This document shows positions 32,927-39,914 of a stretch of 46,550 nt of DNA, one piece after another. Under the pieces are notes generated by a model. The model searched no databases. It was not told the DNA's origin and was given only the letters and a program-made list of their open reading frames with translations. The position numbers and the translations under genes were made by a program. Source of the stretch: Gemmatimonadota bacterium (GTDB taxonomy: Bacteria; JAAXHH01); contig JAPPBT010000001.1 of NCBI GenBank assembly GCA_026702745.1, positions 1 to 46,550 of the forward strand, given 5' to 3'. Every line of letters starts with the position of its first letter. Positions within the stretch are counted from its first letter, which is position 1.

Positions 32927-33052
32927 GGCGGGGTGGTGAGATCGCGAAACGGCTGTGCACGGTCCGAGTAGCGGCAGGAAAGCACACACGGCGGCAGTTG
33001 CAACTGTGATTCGCAACGACCGTGAGGTCCGGGTTCGACTCCCGGCCCCGCC
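32927..33052 (+). tRNA. tRNA-like element with oversized central part
   Basis: GGCGGGG (32927-32933) pairs perfectly with CCCCGCC (33046-33052). Before the latter lies a canonical T-arm, CCGGG-TTCGACT-CCCGG. The inner 85 bases do not give normal D and anticodon arms. CACGGTC (32959-32965) pairs with GACCGTG (33018-33024) around a 52-base insert that contains the self-complementary CAGTTGCAACTG and the loop CTGTGAT, which would be a His GTG anticodon loop. It could be an unusual or degenerate phage tRNA, a tRNA mimic or an att remnant. Confidence 0.4.
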
Positions 33053-33077
33053 GACCACACACGCAGGAGGAGGGGGC

Positions 33078-33287
33078 ATGAAGGTAGGGGACGTGTTCAA
33101 GATATCGGCGCCGCGGTGCAGAACTCGCGAGATTGAAATCATCGACGGGCCGCCCGAAAGCATGGCTTTCCTGGGTATCTGCCACTTAACGGAAGAGAAG
33201 TTTATCTACCATGTATCTCGGTCGTGCTGGTATCCATACACAGACTTCCGGGTAGCGGTGGAAGAACGCCTGAAACGGTTGGCATAA
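33078..33287 (+). CDS. Hypothetical phage protein
   Basis: 69 residues behind GGAGGAGGGGG. Beta-rich, with KVGDVFKISAPRCRTREIEIID, ESMAFLGICHLTEEKF and SRSCWYPYTDFRVAVEER; three cysteines. Not recognised. The longer upstream frame that runs through the tRNA-like element is not used. Confidence 0.55.
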   Translation: MKVGDVFKISAPRCRTREIEIIDGPPESMAFLGICHLTEEKFIYHVSRSCWYPYTDFRVAVEERLKRLA

Positions 33288-33305
33288 GACTGAGAGGAGA
33301 ACCTG

Positions 33306-33530
33306 ATGAAAGAACTCGAAGACCTTATCAACGAGGTTGAAAACAGCCCTCCACCGAAGAAACCGGGTGTCATCGTCAGCATTCACAGCCCACCGGGCAC
33401 TACCTACCAGGACGTCGTGTTCAGGCTCCGGACCCTGGCCGACCATATCGAGCGTTCGAACAGGACGCCGCCGCGGTGGATCCACGTGCTCGAGCGGATC
33501 TGGTTCAGGCTGCGCCGGCCAGGTACTTGA
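33306..33530 (+). CDS. Hypothetical phage protein
   Basis: 74 residues with a GAGAGGAGA site. Acidic start (KELEDLINEVENS), Pro-rich turn, beta strand VIVSIHS, helix DVVFRLRTLADHIERSN and a basic end. Immediately upstream of the small terminase gene. No family match. Confidence 0.55.
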   Translation: MKELEDLINEVENSPPPKKPGVIVSIHSPPGTTYQDVVFRLRTLADHIERSNRTPPRWIHVLERIWFRLRRPGT

Positions 33531-33561
33531 CAATCGTTTAGTGCTGGGCTTTCTTATACTT

Positions 33562-34020
33562 ATGCCCAAACTCACCAAGAAGCAGCAGGCCTTCGTCCAG
33601 GAATACCTCGTCGACCTGAACGCTACCCGGGCCGCGATTGACGCCGGGTACAGCGAGAAGACAGCCCGATCCATCGCGTCTGAAAACCTAACAAAACCTA
33701 ACATTCAGGCTGCGCTCATCGAGGCCCAAAAGGAGAGATCCGAGCGAACGCAGATAGATCAAGACTTCGTGCTGGAGCTACTGGCTACCGAGGCAAAAGG
33801 AGAAGGGCCGGATACCACCGCGTCGGCGCGTGTGCGGGCCGCGGAGTTGCTGGCGAAACATCTGGGTATGTTCCAGGACGATGCGCACCTCCATCATCAC
33901 TTCGATACGCCCAACACGATCATATATGATGATGGCGAGGGAGATCCTGCCCTGGATGAACTGAGGAAACGGAAAGCTGACAACTCTAACCAAGACGCCC
34001 CCGACGAGCCAGGAGCTTGA
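33562..34020 (+). CDS. terS: Phage terminase small subunit
   Basis: 152 residues. The N-terminal segment LTKKQQAFVQEYLVDLNATRAAIDAGYSEKTARSIASENLTKP (given by its parts LTKKQQAFVQEYL and NATRAAIDAGYS) is the terminase_2/TerS DNA-binding HTH, and ASARVRAAELLAKHLGMF is the usual end of the oligomerisation region. The tail is acidic and disordered. TerS recognises the packaging site and recruits TerL. It overlaps the TerL frame by 44 bases, as is common. Upstream lies a reverse CTAAAC (33537-33542). Confidence 0.9.
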   Translation: MPKLTKKQQAFVQEYLVDLNATRAAIDAGYSEKTARSIASENLTKPNIQAALIEAQKERSERTQIDQDFVLELLATEAKGEGPDTTASARVRAAELLAKHLGMFQDDAHLHHHFDTPNTIIYDDGEGDPALDELRKRKADNSNQDAPDEPGA

Positions 34021-35386
34021 CTCACCGCCTCCTCCTGGTGCCTTTCACCAGCCACGGTGGGCACACGCTCTTTTAGAGAGGAACAAATGGCGGTACAAGG
34101 TTCCATATGGCGGCAGGGGATCAGCGAAAAGCTGGTCTGTCGGCCTGGCGCTCGTGCTCCTGGGCGACCGCGAGCCTATCAGGGTTCCGGTATGTCGCGA
34201 CAGGAAACTCAGCCTGGATCAGTCGAGCAAGAAGGTCCTCGAGGCCTCGATCGAACGCGCCGGTCTTCAATCAAGGTACAATATCCGCGACAATTACATA
34301 TCGCACCCCAACGGCACTTTCTTCTTCTTCCGCGGCCTGTCCAGCGTCCAGGAACGCGAGATCATGGGCTGGGAGGACTGCGACATCGTGTGGATCGACC
34401 AGGCCGAGATGATGACGGCGACGGCTTGGGAACTCCTGCGCCCGACCATCAGGAAACCCGGCTCGGAGATCTGGCTTACTTTCAACCCCAGGTACCGCTA
34501 CGATCCCGTGTACAAGTATTTCGTGGCAAACGAGCAACCCGATGCCTTCACGAAGCTGATCAACTACACCGACAACCCCTGGTTCGAATTGTCTCCCATG
34601 GAGCGCGAGCGCCAGGCCGACCTACGCGATCAACCCGATCGCTACGCCCACATCTGGCTGGGACGGCCGGACGACGAAGGCGCCGAGCGCAAGGTCCTGC
34701 CATACGCGCTCATGGATTTGTGCGTGAAGGCCTGGGAGAAGTACGACATCAGACCCCACGATATGAAGGGCGTGATTTTCGGCGGCCTGGACGTGGCCGA
34801 CACGGGAGCTGCCAAGAACGCCCTGGGGCTGCGTCGAGGTCCGTGCCTGTTTCGCCTGGACAGGTGGAGCGAGAACACCTTGGGCAGGACGGCCAGGCGC
34901 ATGGATGGTGCCATGCGCGAACTGGGCGGCACCAGATTGTACTACGACGTGGGGGGCGTCGGCGCCGGCATCAGGTCCCATCTCATCGAGATGAAACCTT
35001 CGCCAACTTACGGGATCCGGCCGGAGAACTTCGGCGGCGCCGTCAAGGGCCCGAAGGTGCTCTACACCCGCGGGCAGACCAACGAGCAGTTCTTCCAGCG
35101 TCGCAACGCGCAGTTGGGCTGGGGCATGCGCCTGCGGGCTAACCTGACGCAGAGGCTCATGGAGGGCGACGACGTCGACATGAACAAGTGCCTGTTCATC
35201 AGTCCGGAGCTCGAGCGCCGCGAGGAGGCATTAGCAGAATTCGACCAGCCGATCTGGGAGGAGGACACGTCAGGCCGCATGAAGATCGACAAGACGCCTG
35301 ACGACGCGCCGTCTCCAGATGCGTACGACGGGGCTATTCTGTCGTTCGCCTATGACTCGGAGGGTGGGCTGACGCGGCCCACATAA
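33977..35386 (+). CDS. terL: Phage terminase large subunit, probable CTG start
   Basis: 469 residues of PBSX-type (terminase_3) TerL. Translation from the first ATG/GTG/TTG (34154) lacks the ATPase loop. The same frame upstream reads ALLERNKWRYKVPYGGRG then SAKSWSVGLALV, a perfect TerL Walker A with its flanks. A TGA closes the frame at 33962-33964, and the only near-start codon after it is CTG at 33977, nine bases after GAGGA. Walker B follows in DIVWIDQAEMM and the coupling motif in WLTFNPR. The C-terminal nuclease has GLDVADTG and YYDVGGVG and ends PSPDAYDGAILSFAY. TerL cuts the concatemer and pumps DNA into the prohead. The start is inferred; TerS-to-TerL +1 frameshifting is the alternative. 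Confidence 0.88.
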   Translation: MTTLTKTPPTSQELDSPPPPGAFHQPRWAHALLERNKWRYKVPYGGRGSAKSWSVGLALVLLGDREPIRVPVCRDRKLSLDQSSKKVLEASIERAGLQSRYNIRDNYISHPNGTFFFFRGLSSVQEREIMGWEDCDIVWIDQAEMMTATAWELLRPTIRKPGSEIWLTFNPRYRYDPVYKYFVANEQPDAFTKLINYTDNPWFELSPMERERQADLRDQPDRYAHIWLGRPDDEGAERKVLPYALMDLCVKAWEKYDIRPHDMKGVIFGGLDVADTGAAKNALGLRRGPCLFRLDRWSENTLGRTARRMDGAMRELGGTRLYYDVGGVGAGIRSHLIEMKPSPTYGIRPENFGGAVKGPKVLYTRGQTNEQFFQRRNAQLGWGMRLRANLTQRLMEGDDVDMNKCLFISPELERREEALAEFDQPIWEEDTSGRMKIDKTPDDAPSPDAYDGAILSFAYDSEGGLTRPT

Positions 35387-35576
35387 GGTGATTCAGAACT
35401 CGGGAGGCCCTGGGTGGATTACGGTCGCGAGGGACGGCCGGTGAAAGCTTGCGAGGGTCCAGGACAACCTCCCGGCGGCAGCGCTATCCTCGCAAAGCGT
35501 TCCCTCAACCCAGCCCGCCGCCAGTAGGAGGCTTCGCGCCGACTGAAGACGGCGGGCAACCCGAAAACGATAGACA

Positions 35577-35615
35577 CTAAACATAGGTTTTGATAATGTA
35601 CATTATGCGCAGTAG
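35577..35615 (+). promoter_or_regulatory. 39-bp phage element, copy 3
   Basis: CTAAAC-ATAG-GTTTTG, 10 bases, TTATGCGCAGTAG. It lies in the 280-base spacer between TerL and the gene at 35667; the rest of that spacer shows no gene. The 26-bp palindrome follows 11 bases later. Confidence 0.75.
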
Positions 35616-35626
35616 CAGCCTCGCCC

Positions 35627-35652
35627 CAAATCTTGTCCCGAGACAAGATTTG
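35627..35652. repeat. 26-bp palindrome, copy 1
   Basis: Arms CAAATCTTGTC and GACAAGATTTG around CCGA: an 11-bp perfect inverted repeat. It ends 14 bases before the ATG at 35667. Further copies at 39843 and 42233. Confidence 0.8.
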
Positions 35653-35666
35653 CCCATGGAGATCTC

Positions 35667-35948
35667 ATGACCAATTCAATCAACCCCGAAGCCGTCGACC
35701 TGGTCCGCGAACTGGCCAGGACGAACCATGGTCTGGAACTGAGCCACGACGTCGTCGCCCACATCCTCGAGCACGGCGACCACCCAGCACCACTTGGACC
35801 AGGCGGTGGCGTTCAGCCGACCGGTCCGGGCAGCCACGCCGCGACCGAAGCCGTCCGACTCATCAAAGAAATCGCCAGCAGGATCGAGCCGCCCAAGGTC
35901 GTTGTCGCCGGCCGGATCCAGCCGCCCGATGCAGGAGAAAACCAATGA
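35667..35948 (+). CDS. Hypothetical phage protein before the portal
   Basis: 93 residues. Helical start (NPEAVDLVRELARTNHGLELSHDVVAHILEHG), a Pro/Gly linker and a second helix (ATEAVRLIKEIASRIEPP). Not recognised. Its stop overlaps the portal start in ATGA, so it is co-translated with the portal; perhaps a structural or scaffolding accessory. Confidence 0.6.
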   Translation: MTNSINPEAVDLVRELARTNHGLELSHDVVAHILEHGDHPAPLGPGGGVQPTGPGSHAATEAVRLIKEIASRIEPPKVVVAGRIQPPDAGENQ

Positions 35949-37387
35949 ATCTGATCCCCAACCGCATCCGCGGCGCCGTCATCAGGGCCCGCGCCAGGCG
36001 CTTCCTCAAGCAACGCCAGCTGTCCGGACCGGGCTCGGCCGCCTACGGAAAGTTCTACGGCCTCACCCAGGGCGGGCCCGTGAATCCCGTCAGCGGCATG
36101 GGCACGCAAGCGGACAAGTCCGAGCACGCCTTCTTCACTCCGACCCGGGTCAGCTGGCGAGGGGACCTTGAAGTCCTGTATGCTCAATCGTGGGCCTGTA
36201 AAAAATTCATCGACATCCCGATCGACGACATGATGATCAGGTGGCGCCAGTGGGAAGCAGGTGAGAACGAATCCGCAGCTGAGACCATGGACGAGGCCGA
36301 GAAGATGTACCAGGTCGTGCAGAAGCTCGGCCGCGCCATGAAGGCCGGCAGGCTGTACGGCACGGGCCTCCTGGTGATGATGACGAGGGAGGCGCCCCTC
36401 GAGATGCCCATGGATCCAAAGCGGATCCGCCCGGGCGACCTGGTGGGCCTGCAGGTGTTCGATCGCTTCGACGCCTCGGTGATGGTCCGCGACGACGATC
36501 ACATGAGCCCCACCTACGGCCAGGCCCTGGTGTACCGCATCAATCCAGCCCGGGGCTTCGGCTTCAACGTACATGCATCCAGGGTCGTGCGCTTCGATGG
36601 GATCACGCCGCTGTCCGATGACGGGTATACGCTCTATGAGCGGGACTGGGGCATCAGCGAGGTCGTGCCTGCGATCCTGGCCATCATGCAGGACCAGACG
36701 ATCGCCACCGCGGTCGCCCACCTGGCCACGGAGGCCTCGATCCCGGTCATCAAGGTGGCGAACCTGCGCGACGCCCTGGCGGCCGCGGAGAACGACAACG
36801 AGGCCTCAGCTGAGAAGATCGGCCAGGACATCAACCTGTACAAGTCCGTGTTCAGGCTGCTCATGATGGACGCCGGTAATGAGGAGTTCGAGCGGGTGTC
36901 TGTCAACTTCGGGGGCATCAAGGACGTCCAGGAGCAGTTCGCCCGCCGGCTGGCAGCGGCAGCAGGGATCCCGGCCACCAGGTTCTGGTCGCAGTCGCCC
37001 GTCGGGATGAACGCCACGGGCGAGTCCGATATGGTCAACTACGCCCAGCACGTGGCCGCCATGCAGAACAGGCTGCTCACCGATCCGCTGATGCGCCTGG
37101 ACGAGGTCCTGGCCCGCAATGCGGGGATCCGCGAGGCGCCCGAATACGAATGGCTGCCGCTGACCGATATGAGCGAGGTCGACCAGGCCACGATCGCCAA
37201 GAACAAGGCCGAGGCCATGATGGCGGCCGTCAACTCCGGAGTGATCGACGAGGATGATGCCCGCGAGGCGCTGGACGGCGATGCAGTCTTCGGCACGCTC
37301 GAGGGGATGGCGCCGGGCCTGCCCGAGCCCGATCCGCCTCCGGGAGGTCCTGCGGATCCACCTGGTGGAGGTGGTGGCGATGAGTAG
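35945..37387 (+). CDS. Phage portal protein (DUF1073 family)
   Basis: 480 residues. The central part matches the DUF1073 portal family: LYAQSWACKKFIDIPIDDMMIRWRQWE near the start, then GRLYGTGLLVMM, NVHASRVVRFDG and GIPATRFWSQSPVGMNATGESDM. These twelve-fold portals form the DNA channel at one head vertex and dock TerL. The N-terminus is basic and the C-terminus is a Pro/Gly/Asp-rich flexible tail ending GGGGGDE. Starts at the ATG at 35945. It is followed by a 42-residue gene that overlaps its last codons. Confidence 0.9.
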   Translation: MNLIPNRIRGAVIRARARRFLKQRQLSGPGSAAYGKFYGLTQGGPVNPVSGMGTQADKSEHAFFTPTRVSWRGDLEVLYAQSWACKKFIDIPIDDMMIRWRQWEAGENESAAETMDEAEKMYQVVQKLGRAMKAGRLYGTGLLVMMTREAPLEMPMDPKRIRPGDLVGLQVFDRFDASVMVRDDDHMSPTYGQALVYRINPARGFGFNVHASRVVRFDGITPLSDDGYTLYERDWGISEVVPAILAIMQDQTIATAVAHLATEASIPVIKVANLRDALAAAENDNEASAEKIGQDINLYKSVFRLLMMDAGNEEFERVSVNFGGIKDVQEQFARRLAAAAGIPATRFWSQSPVGMNATGESDMVNYAQHVAAMQNRLLTDPLMRLDEVLARNAGIREAPEYEWLPLTDMSEVDQATIAKNKAEAMMAAVNSGVIDEDDAREALDGDAVFGTLEGMAPGLPEPDPPPGGPADPPGGGGGDE

Positions 37388-37508
37388 ACGTCACCTCGAG
37401 CAGGACCGCCGCGAGGCCCAGAAGCAGACCAGGGAGACCAAGCCGATACCCAGGGAGCGTCCGCCGCGGCGCGGAGACCCGGAAAAGCCCAAGACCCGGA
37501 AACACTAA
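37380..37508 (+). CDS. Very basic 42-residue protein
   Basis: Starts inside the portal gene's last codons (ATGAGTAGA). The sequence is almost entirely charged (SRRHLEQDRREAQKQTRETK), Pro- and Arg-rich at the end, and unfolded-looking. It may bind nucleic acid or be a translation-coupling leftover. Its stop TAA lies in the fourth 39-bp element. Confidence 0.45.
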   Translation: MSRRHLEQDRREAQKQTRETKPIPRERPPRRGDPEKPKTRKH

Positions 37509-37543
37509 ACATACGTTTACAGAAGAACCATTATGCGCAGTAG
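37505..37543 (+). promoter_or_regulatory. 39-bp phage element, copy 4
   Basis: CTAAAC-ATAC-GTTTAC, 10 bases, TTATGCGCAGTAG; the dyad is perfect. It precedes the second EWLV micro-protein. A further core copy, TTATGCGAAGTA at 37687-37698, lies only 150 bases downstream. Confidence 0.8.
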
Positions 37544-37569
37544 CCGGTCGGCGAACTGGAGGTAAGGTC

Positions 37570-37686
37570 ATGAAGAAAACGGCTATTCAAGCTTGTATGA
37601 TAATTGCCGGTCTCGCGTTGGCTACTCCACCTGCAATACTGCTTTGGATGGCCTATGTAGAATGGCTTGTAGCCCTCTTCAGGTGA
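37570..37686 (+). CDS. 38-residue membrane micro-protein (EWLV type), copy 2
   Basis: Paralogue of the gene at 32796: begins KKTAIQAC, has one transmembrane helix (about residues 6-29) with PP at 20-21, and ends YVEWLVALFR. Same length, same spacing behind a 39-bp element, GGAGGTAAGGTC ribosome site. The two DNA sequences have diverged at many third positions while the C-terminal motif is kept, which suggests selection on the protein. Confidence 0.65.
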   Translation: MKKTAIQACMIIAGLALATPPAILLWMAYVEWLVALFR

Positions 37687-37688
37687 TT

Positions 37689-37850
37689 ATGCGAAGTATG
37701 ATTCCCGTACTGATTGTCTGCTCGATATTCGGTTTCTACGCCGGCGCAGTGTGTTTTCTCGTCTACAACGGTGCAGGGCCCTGGACGCTGGTGGGGTTCT
37801 CGGTGGTGTATTTGCTGATGGCAAGTGGCCTAAAGTACAAGGACAAGTAA
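37689..37850 (+). CDS. Small two-helix membrane protein
   Basis: 53 residues (MRSMIPVL start; the ATG at 37698 would give 50). Two hydrophobic helices, about 4-25 and 31-46, joined by YNGAGPWT, and a short KYKDK tail. The start codon lies inside a core copy of the phage motif (TTATGCGAAGTA). A holin-like shape, but its position inside the head genes does not support lysis. Its stop overlaps the head-protein start. Confidence 0.55.
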   Translation: MRSMIPVLIVCSIFGFYAGAVCFLVYNGAGPWTLVGFSVVYLLMASGLKYKDK

Positions 37851-39346
37851 TGCCCCGTAACCCCCGACCCGTCCGCGCCAGGCGCGCCCACGAGCGACAG
37901 TACGAGCGCGAGCTGCGCAGGGAGATCCTCGATCCCCTGTTCCAGGGACTGCGCGCGGGCCTGGGTGAAGCTACAGCCGTAACCCAGGTCTACCGGGCCA
38001 TTGACGATGCGGTGGAGGCGGCCGCCGTCCGCGGGGTTCCGATCGACTTCATCCGGGAGCATTTCGACAAGGTCCGGGGATATCACCGCCGGCGCCTCAT
38101 CGAAACGTTCCAGGCCGCCCTGGGCGTCGACATCTCCTTCCTGCTTACCCGCCCCGAGGTCATGCAGTTCATCGACCGCAAGATCGCCGAGAACGTCAGC
38201 CTGATCAAAACCATCCCCCAGCGGATGCACGACAGCCTGACGGACAGGCTGCGCAGCGAGTTCCGGGACGCGCCCTTCGACCGTCAGAAGCTGTCGAAGA
38301 TCCTGGCCGAGGAATACGCCAGCACCGGTTACAACCTGCGGCGCATCGCCCGCGACCAGACCACGAAGACGATCGGCAACTTGACGGAGATCCGGCAGCG
38401 CCAGCTGGGAGTCCAGGGATACAGGTGGGGGACGTCCGCTGACGAGGCCGTGCGGCCGACGCACAGAGAGAACGGCGGGAAGATGTTCCGGTGGGATCAG
38501 CCTCCGGCGAACGGGACGGGCCCCCCTGGCCACGACATTCAGTGCCGGTGCGTGGCCTACCCGGTGCTGCTCAAGGCGGACCGGGACCGTCTGAAGGCAA
38601 TGGCGGGTCAGAAAACACCTTCTGCCCCGAAAAATAAACCACCTGCCACCGTGCCGAAGCCAGCTCCCAAAAAGTCCCCTAAACCCAAAAAGACGCCGGA
38701 TCCGGAACTTCCTCCCGACCCGTTCGGGGATTTTTCAAAACAGTTTGAATCACCGAAAGGACGGATGACTGAAAAGGCGATCGAGGCCAGGAAGAAGAAA
38801 TACCTGCGGTTCCGCGATCGGGCGAAGAAGCAGGGGACGTTCGTTACTGAAGAAATAGCCGACAATTCCGACAACCCCTTCCGATACCATTTGCAGCGCG
38901 ACCTCAACCAGAAATTACGTCGGGGCGAAGCGTTGGACGCCACTGAAACTGCTCTGCACAATCAACGTGTTCAGTCATGTAAGCCAGGGTCAACCGGCGT
39001 TTCCTGGAGGGGTATAAGACTGAGACGCACTGACCTTCCCAAAGCGGGACAGAACTGGCAATACGGTGGAATGGATTCTTGGTCCGATAGATTGGGCGTT
39101 GCCCAGCAATACGCCGGCAAGAAGAAACCCGGGGAAGATTTGTCGAGGGTCGTTCTAAGGGGCAACATCAGAAAAGGCGTCAGGCGGGTTGAACTGGGAG
39201 ATCATGTAGACTGGGGAAACTTCCTGAACGAGCAACAGTTTCACCCAGAAACTAGCATGAGGGTGCTCCGCGTGACACAGGCGAACTGGACACAAAGAGA
39301 AAAGTACGGGATTGACTACCTGGTTGATGTTGACATAGGGGGATAA
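37850..39346 (+). CDS. Minor head (Mu F/SPP1 gp7-like) protein with extra C-terminal domain
   Basis: 498 residues from the ATG at 37850. Residues 1-245 are the head-morphogenesis domain: basic helical start, NLRRIARDQTTKTIGNLTEIRQR, RWGTSADEAVRPTHRENGG and the cysteine motif HDIQCRCVAYP. A Lys/Pro-rich linker (about 250-295) joins a separate domain (about 300-498) with FRYHLQRDLNQKL, VSWRGIRLR, GMDSWSDRLGVAQQYAG and NEQQFHPETSMRVLRV. The Arg, Ser and Glu/Gln spacing recalls ADP-ribosyltransferase toxins, which are known fusions in this protein family, but the catalytic E-x-E appears as N-E-Q-Q, so the assignment is weak. A fused effector could be injected with the DNA. Confidence 0.8.
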   Translation: MPRNPRPVRARRAHERQYERELRREILDPLFQGLRAGLGEATAVTQVYRAIDDAVEAAAVRGVPIDFIREHFDKVRGYHRRRLIETFQAALGVDISFLLTRPEVMQFIDRKIAENVSLIKTIPQRMHDSLTDRLRSEFRDAPFDRQKLSKILAEEYASTGYNLRRIARDQTTKTIGNLTEIRQRQLGVQGYRWGTSADEAVRPTHRENGGKMFRWDQPPANGTGPPGHDIQCRCVAYPVLLKADRDRLKAMAGQKTPSAPKNKPPATVPKPAPKKSPKPKKTPDPELPPDPFGDFSKQFESPKGRMTEKAIEARKKKYLRFRDRAKKQGTFVTEEIADNSDNPFRYHLQRDLNQKLRRGEALDATETALHNQRVQSCKPGSTGVSWRGIRLRRTDLPKAGQNWQYGGMDSWSDRLGVAQQYAGKKKPGEDLSRVVLRGNIRKGVRRVELGDHVDWGNFLNEQQFHPETSMRVLRVTQANWTQREKYGIDYLVDVDIGG

Positions 39347-39350
39347 GATC

Positions 39351-39821
39351 GTGCCGTTGAAATTCCCGGATGAATCAACACTCACGTTGTTTGCAGAAGC
39401 GCTGCTATTCTGGCGAATCAAATGCGGATACTACAAGCGGAAGGCGCCCGAGGGTTTAAAGGGTGGCCGCAGCCTGGTCCGAATACAAGACGATTCATAC
39501 GGCCAGCTGATACTCGATGCGTATGCCTATGCCTATCGAGATGCTGGTGGTGTCGTGTCCGAACTGAACCCCGAGGCGATGGTTTTCGACGGGGAGGATG
39601 TAATGCCTGGAACAGACCCACCGGACAACGGGGCTGTTATGGTGGTGGTGAATCGGATATGGGACGATCTGTATGAACATTGGAGTGCGTTTCGGTCTGC
39701 GGCTGTCGTTCCTTACCCGAAAGCGCCAGCGATCGAAGACGAGCCCTCGATGGCAGTGGCCCTGAAGACGCTCCTGGCGTTCATACCTGGCGCCATCGGG
39801 CATAGACAGGGATTATCATGA
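39351..39821 (+). CDS. Hypothetical protein paired with the fused head protein
   Basis: 156 residues from a GTG four bases after the head-protein stop, behind GGGGGAT. Helical start (FPDESTLTLFAEALLFWRIKCGYY), acidic centre (NPEAMVFDGEDVMPGT) and a helical end. Its acidic character and its place right after a gene with a toxin-like domain would fit an immunity protein, but nothing in its sequence proves this. Confidence 0.6.
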   Translation: MPLKFPDESTLTLFAEALLFWRIKCGYYKRKAPEGLKGGRSLVRIQDDSYGQLILDAYAYAYRDAGGVVSELNPEAMVFDGEDVMPGTDPPDNGAVMVVVNRIWDDLYEHWSAFRSAAVVPYPKAPAIEDEPSMAVALKTLLAFIPGAIGHRQGLS

Positions 39822-39842
39822 CGTACACTACGAATCTCAGGC

Positions 39843-39868
39843 CAAATCTTGTCCCGGGGCAAGATTTG
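39843..39868. repeat. 26-bp palindrome, copy 2
   Basis: Arms CAAATCTTG and CAAGATTTG around TCCCGGGG; one base pair is weakened compared with copy 1. Between the gene ending 39821 and the two DnaA boxes. Confidence 0.78.
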
Positions 39869-39885
39869 AGGAAGCAGTCCAGGAC

Positions 39886-39914
39886 TGTGGATAACTCGGG
39901 GGATATGTGGATAA
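39886..39914 (+). promoter_or_regulatory. Two perfect DnaA boxes
   Basis: TGTGGATAA (reverse of TTATCCACA) at 39886-39894 and 39906-39914, 20 bp apart, in the same orientation. Both match the strict R1 9-mer. The second overlaps the start of the gene at 39907. Possible DnaA-controlled promoter or secondary origin. Confidence 0.6.

Noticed and set aside
32955-33077. Upstream extension of the 33078 gene
   Set aside because: It translates the tRNA-like T-arm (VRVRLPAPP), a typical artefact; the ATG at 33078 has a strong ribosome site.
33527-33560. TTGACA ... TATACT as a terS promoter
   Set aside because: The spacer would be 22 bp and the -10 box ends one base before the ATG, so it cannot serve that start.
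37689-37850. Two-helix membrane gene as a phage holin
   Set aside because: Shape fits, but it lies among head genes with no endolysin nearby, so I kept it as an unknown membrane protein.
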